Shown piece by piece: positions 1 through 5,119 of a stretch of DNA of 5,137 nt (position 1 is the first letter of the stretch; every line of letters starts with the position of its first letter). Source of the stretch: Bacillota bacterium. GTDB lineage: Bacteria > Vulcanimicrobiota > JAMDEM01. The notes below the pieces were generated by a model that was not told where the DNA came from, made no database searches, and was given only the letters and a program-made list of their open reading frames with translations. Made by a program: the position numbers and the translations under genes. The stretch spans positions 1-5,137 of the forward strand of contig JAMDEM010000063.1 of the NCBI GenBank assembly GCA_023486985.1, given 5' to 3'.

Positions 1-13
1 CAAAAATATACCT

Positions 14-54
14 CCCTCCCATAACCCTCTCCCCGGTAGAAGGTTATGGGAGGG
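14..54. repeat. Inner stem-loop, 13-bp perfect stem (14-26 / 42-54)
   Basis: Bases 14-26 are the exact reverse complement of 42-54, leaving a 15-base loop (27-41). This stem competes with the outer 1-18 / 71-88 stem for bases 14-18, so the two cannot both form in full, although 1-13 / 76-88 could still stack on it. No T-run follows the 3' arm, so this is not a typical intrinsic terminator. Its base composition matches a dispersed intergenic repeat. Confidence 0.7.
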
Positions 55-72
55 AAGAAAGGGTTGGGGCGA

Positions 73-79
73 GGGAGGT
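73..79 (+). promoter_or_regulatory. Shine-Dalgarno site for the TTG start at 86
   Basis: GGGAGGT at 73-79 lies 6 bases before the TTG at 86-88, a near-ideal spacing. It decides the start: no ATG in frame occurs until codon 45, inside the N-terminal domain. The site is wholly inside the right arm of the 1-18 / 71-88 inverted repeat and would pair with bases 10-16. Confidence 0.8.
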
Positions 80-85
80 ATATTT

Positions 86-1780
86 TTGAATGATCCAAAG
101 CTGATACAATTTGGACAGACTCTAATTGATGCTGAGATTGTCACAGCCGAACAATGGAAAGCCGCTCTGGAAAGAAAGAAAGCCACCGATCTTCCCATCC
201 AAAAAATTCTGCTTGATATGGGGCTTGTTACCGAAGATGAGAGTGAACAGCTTCTTGAGCTTTATTACGGCGCGCCTCATGTGAAGCTGTCTGAATATAT
301 TCTTGAGCGTGAAGCCCTCGAGCTTGTCACGGAAGATATCTGCCGGCACAGCAATGCTATTCCAATGAGCATCAGCGCCAATGAACTGATGGTTGCCATG
401 TCTGACCCCAAAGATATTGTGACCATTGATACAATGCGGCAATTGAGCGGCAAAGATATAAAGGTGGTTTATTCTTCTCCCGAGGAAATTGCAAAGGCTC
501 TGGACATGTATTATGCCGGCTCCGACAGTGTTGACAGCGGGCTTAAAAAGATTGCCAGGAAGTCTGAATCCAGCTCAAAGAAAAAAGGCGGCGAAGAACT
601 CAACATATTAAAGGAATTAAGCGAGGAAGCTCCGGTAGTTCAACTTGTCAACGATATACTTGTTAAAGCTATCCAGGCAAGAGCAAGCGATATTCATTTT
701 GAACCTACCAAGAGTGAGCTTATGGTGAGATTCAGAATTGACGGAATTCTGAGGGTTTTCCTTTCCGTGCCCCTGGCTCTTCATCCAGCCGTAATTTCAA
801 GGCTGAAAGTTATGGGCGCAATGGATATTACCGAAAAAAGGCTTCCTCAGGACGGCAGGGCTGAAATAAGAATAAGGGACAGAGTTATAGATCTTCGTAT
901 GTCAACGCTTCCGTTAATCTTCGGCGAGAAGCTGGTTATAAGAATTCTTGACAAGAGAATGGCGGTTTTAAGTCTGGACAGACTTGGTTTTTGCAAGGAT
1001 AATCTTGAGAAATTGAAAAGTTTGGTTGGAAAAGCGCAGGGAATGATTCTGGTTTCAGGTCCGACCGGTTCGGGAAAAACCAGTACTACCTACGCTATAG
1101 GTAACAAGTTAAGGTCCATTGAAAAGAATATAATAAGCGTCGAAGACCCGGTTGAGTACCAGATTGACCTGGTAAACCAGGTACAGGTTCAGCCCCGTGC
1201 GGGCCTTGATTTTGCAACTTCACTGAGGGCAATTTTAAGACAGGACCCTGATATTATCCTGGTTGGAGAAATAAGAGACCTTGAAACCGCCCAGATGGCG
1301 GTTCATGCTGCTCTTACAGGGCACGTGGTTCTTTCCACCATTCACACCAATGACAGCCCTACCGCCCTGACAAGATTGATTGATATGGGTATACCTCCTT
1401 TCCTGATTGCTGCTGCAGTAAGCGGAGTAATATCCCAGAGACTTATAAGATTGATATGTCCCCAGTGCAAAGAAGAGTATACGCCTATTCCTGGTGAATG
1501 GGAATCTGTCTTTGGAATGGAATTTCCTGTTCCCCCAAAGGTTTACCGCGGGATTGGCTGCAAAAACTGCAATCGCACCGGGTATTACGGGCGAACGGCT
1601 GTTTCTGAAGTGATGATGGTAACGGAAAAAATAAGAACAGCTCTTATTACCAATCCCAGCAGTGACAACCTGGTTAAAAGCGCTAAAGATGAAGGTCTGC
1701 TCACTATGAGAGACGATGCTCTTATAAAAGTGAGCGACGGGACTACAACACTTGAAGAAATTCTAAGAATGAACGTATAA
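86..1780 (+). CDS. pilB: Type IV pilus / type II secretion assembly ATPase (PilB/GspE family)
   Basis: A cytoplasmic hexameric ATPase that powers pilus extension or pseudopilus assembly at the inner membrane, normally working with a PilC/GspF platform protein. The 564 residues match the family's usual length. Residues 1-150 form a MshEN-type N-terminal domain. The motor domain follows, with Walker A GPTGSGKT (325-332), an Asp box around VEDPVEY (352-358), Walker B DPDIILVGE (387-395, catalytic Glu395) and a His box GHVVLSTIHTND (412-423). A tetracysteine zinc site is present (Cys458, Cys461, Cys492, Cys495). All expected catalytic residues are there. The start is TTG with a strong Shine-Dalgarno site. 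The N-terminal domain departs from the cyclic-di-GMP-binding consensus: the leading Arg is Gln8 and a conserved Gly is Glu17. PilB and GspE cannot be separated firmly without neighbours; no pilin, pilT or pilC is in the window. The family call is very secure, the symbol less so. Confidence 0.95.
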   Translation: MNDPKLIQFGQTLIDAEIVTAEQWKAALERKKATDLPIQKILLDMGLVTEDESEQLLELYYGAPHVKLSEYILEREALELVTEDICRHSNAIPMSISANELMVAMSDPKDIVTIDTMRQLSGKDIKVVYSSPEEIAKALDMYYAGSDSVDSGLKKIARKSESSSKKKGGEELNILKELSEEAPVVQLVNDILVKAIQARASDIHFEPTKSELMVRFRIDGILRVFLSVPLALHPAVISRLKVMGAMDITEKRLPQDGRAEIRIRDRVIDLRMSTLPLIFGEKLVIRILDKRMAVLSLDRLGFCKDNLEKLKSLVGKAQGMILVSGPTGSGKTSTTYAIGNKLRSIEKNIISVEDPVEYQIDLVNQVQVQPRAGLDFATSLRAILRQDPDIILVGEIRDLETAQMAVHAALTGHVVLSTIHTNDSPTALTRLIDMGIPPFLIAAAVSGVISQRLIRLICPQCKEEYTPIPGEWESVFGMEFPVPPKVYRGIGCKNCNRTGYYGRTAVSEVMMVTEKIRTALITNPSSDNLVKSAKDEGLLTMRDDALIKVSDGTTTLEEILRMNV

Positions 1781-1828
1781 ACTACCCTGCGGCAAGGTGC
1801 GTCCCGCCCGAACCAGCGTGAGCGTGAG

Positions 1829-1853
1829 GGGTACTTGCCCCGAAGGGGTGGGT
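1829..1853 (+). repeat. Imperfect direct repeat, copy 1 (copy 2 at 1895-1919)
   Basis: This 25-base unit opens with GGGTAC and ends with GGGTGGGT. It matches bases 1895-1919 at 20 of 25 positions, with starts 66 bases apart. Copy 1 also contains a small CCCC-GAA-GGGG hairpin (1838-1848). Two copies are too few for a CRISPR or iteron array; a degraded repeat module is more likely. Confidence 0.55.
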
Positions 1854-1879
1854 CGAAGGGTTTGCGAAGTTGCGAAAAT

Positions 1880-1945
1880 GTCATTGCGAGTGACGGGTAC
1901 CAGCCTTGAAAGGGTGGGTTAGCAATCTCGGTATGATGAGATTGC
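1880..1945. repeat. Dispersed palindromic repeat of the GTCATTGCGAG type
   Basis: The element opens with GTCATTGCGAG (1880-1890). It then has GCAATCTC (1922-1929) facing its exact reverse complement GAGATTGC (1938-1945) across an 8-base loop. This head-plus-palindrome layout is common in non-coding dispersed repeats of many bacterial genomes, including uncultivated lineages. The expected mirrored tail (CTCGCAATGAC) is not seen, so this copy looks partial or eroded. It overlaps copy 2 of the 25-base direct repeat (1895-1919). Confidence 0.65.
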
Positions 1946-1971
1946 CACGACTGCTGAAGCAGTTTCGCAAC

Positions 1972-2032
1972 GGGTTTTGGCTGGAACTTCTTGGCGAAGC
2001 GGCAGCGGAGCTTAGAAGGTTCCGCAAAACCC
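1972..2032. repeat. Long imperfect stem-loop
   Basis: GGGTTTTG (1972-1979) is the exact reverse complement of CAAAACCC (2025-2032). Further in, GGAACTTCT (1983-1991) pairs with AGAAGGTTCC (2014-2023) except for one unpaired base. A transcript would form a long arm with a roughly 20-base apical part. No T-run follows, so a repeat or processing hairpin is more likely than a terminator. Confidence 0.6.
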
Positions 2033-2061
2033 TGATTTCAAGGATGGATTTGCGGAGTTAA

Positions 2062-2090
2062 GTAGCGCCCGTTCCCAGAACGGGCGCTAC
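2062..2090. repeat. Perfect 12-bp GC-rich hairpin
   Basis: Bases 2062-2073 are the exact reverse complement of 2079-2090, with a 5-base loop CCCAG (2074-2078). It is the strongest short hairpin in the window and could end or stabilise transcripts from the upstream ATPase gene. No run of T follows on either strand, so a classical intrinsic terminator is not supported. Confidence 0.7.
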
Positions 2091-2128
2091 CATCCCCTCT
2101 CCCGCGGAGAGAGGGATGGGGTGAGGGG
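2091..2128. repeat. CCCTCTCCC / GGGATGGGGTGAGGG dispersed repeat
   Basis: An imperfect palindrome: CATCCCCTCTCCC (2091-2103) faces GAGAGAGGGATG (2107-2118), followed by a GGGGTGAGGGG tail. It resembles the core of the leader palindrome at bases 20-75, which has CCCTCTCCCC and GGGTTGGGGCGAGGG. It is probably a mobile or spreading intergenic repeat with no coding capacity. Confidence 0.6.
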
Positions 2129-2168
2129 CTCGCATGATAAAAAGAGATTATTATGCAGTCTTGCCGGC

Positions 2169-2174
2169 AGGAGG
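2169..2174 (+). promoter_or_regulatory. Shine-Dalgarno site for the TTG start at 2183
   Basis: AGGAGG lies 8 bases before TTG 2183-2185. It favours that start over the in-frame ATG at 2153, which has no good Shine-Dalgarno site and would place ten polar residues ahead of the signal peptide. Confidence 0.75.
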
Positions 2175-2182
2175 CTAATATA

Positions 2183-2578
2183 TTGAAGAATAAATTTTTT
2201 TTAATAATATTCGCAGCTGCATTTTTTGCATTGCTTTTTTCCGCGCAGGTTTTTGCTTTAAGACTTCCGGGGGATGCCCCCCCTTCGACCATCGAAAATC
2301 TTAACACAATCATAGACAATCAAAGAAGCATGATTATGCTTCTTGTTGTTCTTCTTTCTTTTTCAATTTTAGCCAATATACTGGTTACCTTTTCTCTTTT
2401 CAGAGCCCAGAATCTCGTCAGGGAAGCCGTGAGCATGAGGGCGCATATTAATCTTCTTAAAGAAGCAGCTTTAAAGTGCGTTTCTCTGGGCAGGGGTGAA
2501 GCGCCGGCAGAAGGAATCGAAAACGCAACAGGAGAAGAAATAGAGGTAATAAGAAGCGGGGATAAGCCGCTGGCATAG
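2183..2578 (+). CDS. Small membrane protein with signal peptide, function unknown
   Basis: I do not recognise this 131-residue protein. It opens with a classic signal sequence: Lys2 and Lys4, a hydrophobic core rich in Phe, Ala and Leu (5-21), and a likely signal peptidase I site after VFA (23-25). A short proline-containing segment follows (26-48). A second hydrophobic helix spans about 49-73. A basic then amphipathic helix (74-100) with one Cys leads to an acidic tail. If the signal is cleaved, the short loop is outside and the C-terminal 58 residues are cytoplasmic, in line with Arg74 and Arg80 just after the helix. The TTG start is chosen for its AGGAGG site; the longer frame from ATG 2153 would add ten residues. 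It lies 106 bases before the kinase-receiver gene on the same strand, so a role as its membrane partner is possible but only inferred from position. Confidence 0.75.
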   Translation: MKNKFFLIIFAAAFFALLFSAQVFALRLPGDAPPSTIENLNTIIDNQRSMIMLLVVLLSFSILANILVTFSLFRAQNLVREAVSMRAHINLLKEAALKCVSLGRGEAPAEGIENATGEEIEVIRSGDKPLA

Positions 2579-2670
2579 TTATTGCTTGCCGGGGCAGCAC
2601 AGGCTTCGGCGGCAGTGGCATTTTGCCCGTGATTGTAATTGAGAGGAAAGCAAAGTGATTTCGTAAAGTG

Positions 2671-2675
2671 AGGAG
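2671..2675 (+). promoter_or_regulatory. Shine-Dalgarno site for the TTG start at 2685
   Basis: AGGAG lies 9 bases before TTG 2685-2687. It supports the TTG start; the next in-frame Met (codon 25) falls inside the histidine box and would destroy it. Confidence 0.7.
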
Positions 2676-2684
2676 TTTCGGTTT

Positions 2685-3803
2685 TTGTTAAATAAGCTGG
2701 ACGATAAAAACAAACAAACAACAGACCCCAATTTCTACCTTTCTACCCTTCATGATATGAAAACCGCTCTTACCATTGTTGGCGGCTATGTATCATTGAT
2801 ACTAGACGGCGATACGGGATCCATTAATCAGGAGCAGAGGGAAAGCCTGGAGATTGTTCAGAGAAGTTACCGCTACCTCCTGGAGCTTTCCAATGACATT
2901 GCAACTTTGATAAGAATCCAGCACGGCCAGTGGTCAGTCACCAGAAAAACAGCGGATTTGAAAAAGATTATTCTTGAAAGCATGAGCTCTCTTAAAAACC
3001 AGATTCAGCAGAAAAATATCCAGATAGATTTTAAAATACAGGATGATCAGCTTCTTATAACCTCGGATGTAGAATCCCTTGAAAAAGCTTTTGCCTATCT
3101 TCTCGGTACCCTTGTCAGGCTTTCAGAAGTCTCGGGGAAAATAGGCATTCAATCTTTTTCCCGGGATGATGACTGGCAGATTGTTGTCTCTGATTCAATC
3201 AAAAATATTTCCCTGCAGGATATTCAGGCGCTTTTCAACGGCGCATACCGGATGGAGCTCAAGTCTGAAACTGAAGAAAAAGATTCCGGTCTGGGATTTC
3301 TTATCTGCAAGGATTTGATAGAACTTTGCGATGGCAAAGTCTGGTCCGAAACTCAGGCAGGAGCGGGAAACAAGTATTATGTTCAGATTCCCAAAAAGAA
3401 AGAGCTTGCCCGCAGGAAGATTTTAATCATAGAAGACAATCTCGTAATATCCAAGATGTGGCAGAACAAACTTAGTAAAGCCGAGTATGATGTTTACCTG
3501 TCGCCAAACGGAAGCGAGGGCTTGCAGAAAGCTGCTGAAATAAAGCCTGACCTGGTTCTTCTTGATGTTTTAATGCCCGGAATTGACGGCTTTACAGTCT
3601 GCCAGCAGCTTAAAGCCAATTCGGAGCTGAAAAAAATACCCGTGGTTTTCCTTTCGAATTTAATGCAAAGCAATCTTGAAGAAAAAGCAAAAGAAGTCGG
3701 CGCCATTAAATTTTTAAACAAGTCCCACATCTCTCCCACCGATCTGGTGGAAAAAATAAGGGAAATTTTTGAGGAGATAGAAGCTGCCAAGAAGAAAGGC
3801 TGA
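2685..3803 (+). CDS. Hybrid histidine kinase-like protein with C-terminal receiver domain
   Basis: A soluble 372-residue signalling protein with no membrane segment and no recognisable sensor domain. Residues 17-80 resemble the dimerisation and phosphotransfer domain: the H box reads LHDMKTAL, with His23 as the candidate phosphosite and Ala28 in place of the usual Pro. Residues 110-235 resemble the HATPase fold but are degenerate. Tyr138 and Thr142 stand where the N-box Asn residues are expected. The G1 box keeps Asp170 but has Ile172 and Asn174 instead of Gly. The G2 box GLG (202-204) survives. The receiver (244-365) looks complete: Glu250-Asp251, phospho-acceptor Asp294 in LLDVLMPGIDG, Ser324 and Lys346. 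It may therefore have weak kinase activity, or act as a scaffold or phosphatase feeding the receiver. The output is unknown. It starts at TTG and is followed 10 bases later by the permease gene, suggesting co-transcription. Confidence 0.9.
   Translation: MLNKLDDKNKQTTDPNFYLSTLHDMKTALTIVGGYVSLILDGDTGSINQEQRESLEIVQRSYRYLLELSNDIATLIRIQHGQWSVTRKTADLKKIILESMSSLKNQIQQKNIQIDFKIQDDQLLITSDVESLEKAFAYLLGTLVRLSEVSGKIGIQSFSRDDDWQIVVSDSIKNISLQDIQALFNGAYRMELKSETEEKDSGLGFLICKDLIELCDGKVWSETQAGAGNKYYVQIPKKKELARRKILIIEDNLVISKMWQNKLSKAEYDVYLSPNGSEGLQKAAEIKPDLVLLDVLMPGIDGFTVCQQLKANSELKKIPVVFLSNLMQSNLEEKAKEVGAIKFLNKSHISPTDLVEKIREIFEEIEAAKKKG
3726..3747 (+). repeat. 22-base direct repeat, internal copy (second copy ends the window)
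   Basis: These bases lie inside the receiver-domain coding sequence, just after Lys346, and are repeated exactly at 5116-5137. The internal copy fits an uninterrupted receiver domain, so it is the original and the terminal copy is the displaced one. Confidence 0.9.
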
Positions 3804-3813
3804 TAGCTTATAA

Positions 3814-4950
3814 ATGAATAAGGACTCCACTGCGCAAAAATTAGCCGCAGTTGCTTATGCTCTTGGAATTTTCGCCATAATCTATGTCATATTCTGGATT
3901 TTTGCGAAGATAAAACTGGTCGTTATTTTGCTTTCTGTTTCAATCCTTCTTGCCTATGTTTTAATTCCGCTGGTTAATTTTTTCTGCAACCCCGTTGTTT
4001 TTAAGCTCAAAAAGAAAAAAGACAGTGCAGTGAAAGAAATAATTTTGTTAAAGAAGGGCTTTAGCAGAATCCTTTCCATCTCAATAGTTTATATTATGAT
4101 GTTTTTGATTCTGGGAGTAATCATTTCCTATGTGATTCCCAATGTGAGTAAAGAGTTCCGGAATCTGGTAAGGAATTTTCCTGTCCTGGTAAATGAAACG
4201 AGAAACGCTTTTCAGAGTTATTCTGAAAAATTAACCCCGCTTATTCCGGAAGAAGCGCGGTCTTACACTTCAAAAATAGGCACGGTTCTCACGGATGAAC
4301 TGAAAAGCCTGGGAACTTCGATGATTCAAAAATCCATCCCGGCTGTGACAAAGGTTTTTGCCACTATAGTTTCAGTCTTTATAATTCCAATAATTACTTT
4401 TTACATTCTTATGGATACTGATAAGTACAGGCGGGGATTTATCGCTATTATTCCTCCAGCCAGGCGCAAGGAAATTATGGGACTTTTACATGAGATAGAT
4501 CTTGTTCTTGGAAGATACATAAGGGGACAGCTGGTTGTGTGCCTTGTTATAGGAGCGTCAATAACATTAGCGCTTTTTTTGTGGAGAGTTGATTATTATT
4601 TTCTTATCGGGTCTTTTTCATGGTATTTGCTCTCTATCTCCTCCTTAGCAAAGAGGGGGATTCAAAGGGGAGAGGGCAACGAGTTAGCCGCCGCCAAGTT
4701 CTTCACCGGTTTCCCGCGACTCATTAATAAGCCTTATATAATAATTAACTGTAACTCTTACAATAGCCGCCACGGGTATTGCAAGAAACATTCCCATTAT
4801 TCCCATCAGCTCAGCTCCGATAATAAGCGAAATTATCACAACCAGCGGAGGAAGTCCCACGCTCTGTCCTACCACGGTAGGTACAATTATGTGTCCTTCA
4901 AGATAATGAATAAGCTCAAGTGTGGCAACTATTCCAAGAGCTATAACTAA
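3814..4950 (+). CDS. AI-2E/PerM family permease, N-terminal part; tail is spurious
   Basis: Codons 1-266 (to base 4611) encode the first two-thirds of a multi-spanning inner-membrane permease of the AI-2E transporter / PerM family. Hydrophobic helices lie near residues 11-31, 33-56, 88-110, 178-200 and 238-258. A charged, probably extracytoplasmic region (111-175) separates the first and second groups, as usual in this family. Supporting motifs are IIPIITFYILMDTD (189-202) and RGQLVVCLVIG (237-247). Family members export or take up small molecules; the substrate cannot be inferred here. From 4612 the frame leaves the gene and reads antisense through its own displaced 3' part, so residues 267-378 are meaningless, polar and basic. 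The missing 119 residues are on the - strand at 4684-5043. The ATG start has only a weak Shine-Dalgarno site and follows the kinase stop by 10 bases, suggesting translational coupling. Confidence 0.85.
   Translation: MNKDSTAQKLAAVAYALGIFAIIYVIFWIFAKIKLVVILLSVSILLAYVLIPLVNFFCNPVVFKLKKKKDSAVKEIILLKKGFSRILSISIVYIMMFLILGVIISYVIPNVSKEFRNLVRNFPVLVNETRNAFQSYSEKLTPLIPEEARSYTSKIGTVLTDELKSLGTSMIQKSIPAVTKVFATIVSVFIIPIITFYILMDTDKYRRGFIAIIPPARRKEIMGLLHEIDLVLGRYIRGQLVVCLVIGASITLALFLWRVDYYFLIGSFSWYLLSISSLAKRGIQRGEGNELAAAKFFTGFPRLINKPYIIINCNSYNSRHGYCKKHSHYSHQLSSDNKRNYHNQRRKSHALSYHGRYNYVSFKIMNKLKCGNYSKSYN
4536..4620 (+). repeat. Inverted repeat, left arm (pairs with 5035-5119)
   Basis: Bases 4536-4611 are the perfect reverse complement of 5044-5119 (position p pairs with 9655-p). 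After one mismatch (4612/5043) the match continues to 4620/5035, giving 84 of 85. The arm encodes permease residues from about Val241 to Gly266. The 414 bases between the arms contain the gene's 3' part in reverse. Confidence 0.95.
4625..4683 (-). repeat. Intergenic repeat-like sequence downstream of the displaced permease stop
   Basis: Read on the - strand, this follows the permease stop codon (4684-4686) and holds CCCTCTCCCC, then an imperfect palindrome around GCTAAGGAGGAGAT / CTCCTCCTTAGC with GGGGGATTC. It resembles the CCCTCTCCC family seen at 20-75 and 2091-2128. On the - strand an AAGGAGG followed 18 bases later by ATGAAAAAG crosses the rearrangement joint; it could be the start of a downstream gene, but the spacing is long and the frame cannot be followed. 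Confidence 0.45.
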
Positions 4951-5118
4951 AGACTGGTATTTTATCAGCCCCAGCAGAAAGGCTGGAACAAGACTTACAA
5001 TCACCCCTATATACGGGATAATGTCAATAATCCCTGAAAAAGCCCCGATAAGAAAATAATAATCAACTCTCCACAAAAAAAGCGCTAATGTTATTGACGC
5101 TCCTATAACAAGGCACAC
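4684..5118 (-). CDS. AI-2E/PerM family permease, C-terminal part (displaced by inversion)
   Basis: This 144-codon frame is the 3' end of the permease gene that begins at 3814 on the other strand, not a separate gene. Its first 25 codons (5118 to 5044) repeat permease residues 242-266 through the inverted repeat. From 5043 it supplies new sequence: GIIDIIPYIG, a hydrophobic pair of helices, the LEGHIIVPTVVGQSVGLPP segment, and a final helix with MGMFLAIPVAA. These are hallmark C-terminal elements of the family. It ends with a Glu/Gly-rich tail and TAA. Joining codons 1-266 from the + strand to this sequence from 5043 gives an in-frame 385-residue permease of normal family length. The GTG at 5118 has no convincing Shine-Dalgarno site and falls in the joint, so it is not a real start. 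Confidence 0.85.
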   Translation of the reverse strand: MCLVIGASITLALFLWRVDYYFLIGAFSGIIDIIPYIGVIVSLVPAFLLGLIKYQSLVIALGIVATLELIHYLEGHIIVPTVVGQSVGLPPLVVIISLIIGAELMGIMGMFLAIPVAAIVRVTVNYYIRLINESRETGEELGGG

Positions 5119-5119
5119 A
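5035..5119 (-). repeat. Inverted repeat, right arm (pairs with 4536-4620)
   Basis: This is the reverse-complement copy of 4536-4620, differing at 5043. Its outer edge at 5119 overlaps by four bases (CACA, 5116-5119) with the start of the 22-base copy of kinase-gene sequence. Such a short shared sequence at a joint is typical of template switching. Confidence 0.95.

Larger units (their letters stand above)
1..88. repeat. Palindromic leader: 18-base perfect inverted repeat (1-18 / 71-88)
   Basis: Bases 1-18 are the exact reverse complement of 71-88 (base i pairs with 89-i). The right arm contains the Shine-Dalgarno sequence and the TTG start codon of the pilus ATPase gene, so a transcript starting at or before base 1 could hide its own translation start. 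The inner part looks like the dispersed CCCTCTCCC / GGGTTGGGG type of intergenic repeat, and a related copy lies near 2091-2130. The left arm sits exactly at the window edge. Because the right end of the window carries a clear fold-back joint, an amplification or assembly artefact is a real alternative to a natural palindrome. Confidence 0.75.
1781..2130. other. Gene-free gap of about 400 bases filled with palindromic repeats
   Basis: Between the ATPase stop codon and the next gene at 2183, no reading frame has credible protein features. The gap is more GC-rich than the flanking genes and contains imperfect direct repeats, several stem-loops and two repeat types of dispersed intergenic character (GTCATTGCGAG...GCAATCTC and CCCTCTCCC...GGGATGGGG). 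It looks like successive repeat insertions. No strong promoter or T-tailed terminator could be identified. Confidence 0.7.

Noticed and set aside
1585..1884. Protein-coding frame on the - strand across the ATPase 3' end and the repeat gap
   Set aside because: It is a shadow of the ATPase gene running into repeats, with no start signal or domain features.
1829..1919. CRISPR or iteron array
   Set aside because: Only two copies with 5 mismatches in 25 bases and no further units or associated genes.
2062..2090. Intrinsic terminator for the ATPase gene
   Set aside because: The hairpin is perfect, but no T-run follows on either strand.
2148..2154. TATTAT at 2149-2154 as a -10 promoter box
   Set aside because: No acceptable -35 element at 16-18 bases upstream, and AT-rich hexamers are expected by chance here.
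2153..2182. ATG at 2153 as the start of the small membrane protein
   Set aside because: It lacks a good Shine-Dalgarno site and adds ten polar residues before a textbook signal peptide, while TTG 2183 has AGGAGG at 8 bases.
2320..2721. - strand frame opposite the small membrane protein
   Set aside because: It is the complement of a gene with a clear signal peptide and Shine-Dalgarno site, and has no features of its own.
4612..4950. Residues 267-378 of the + strand permease frame as a genuine C-terminal domain
   Set aside because: They are translated from the antisense of the permease's own 3' part, are polar and basic without family motifs, and the correct C-terminus exists on the other strand.
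4684..5118. A separate antisense gene overlapping the permease
   Set aside because: Its first 25 codons duplicate permease residues and the rest is the missing part of the same protein; the GTG start lies in the joint.
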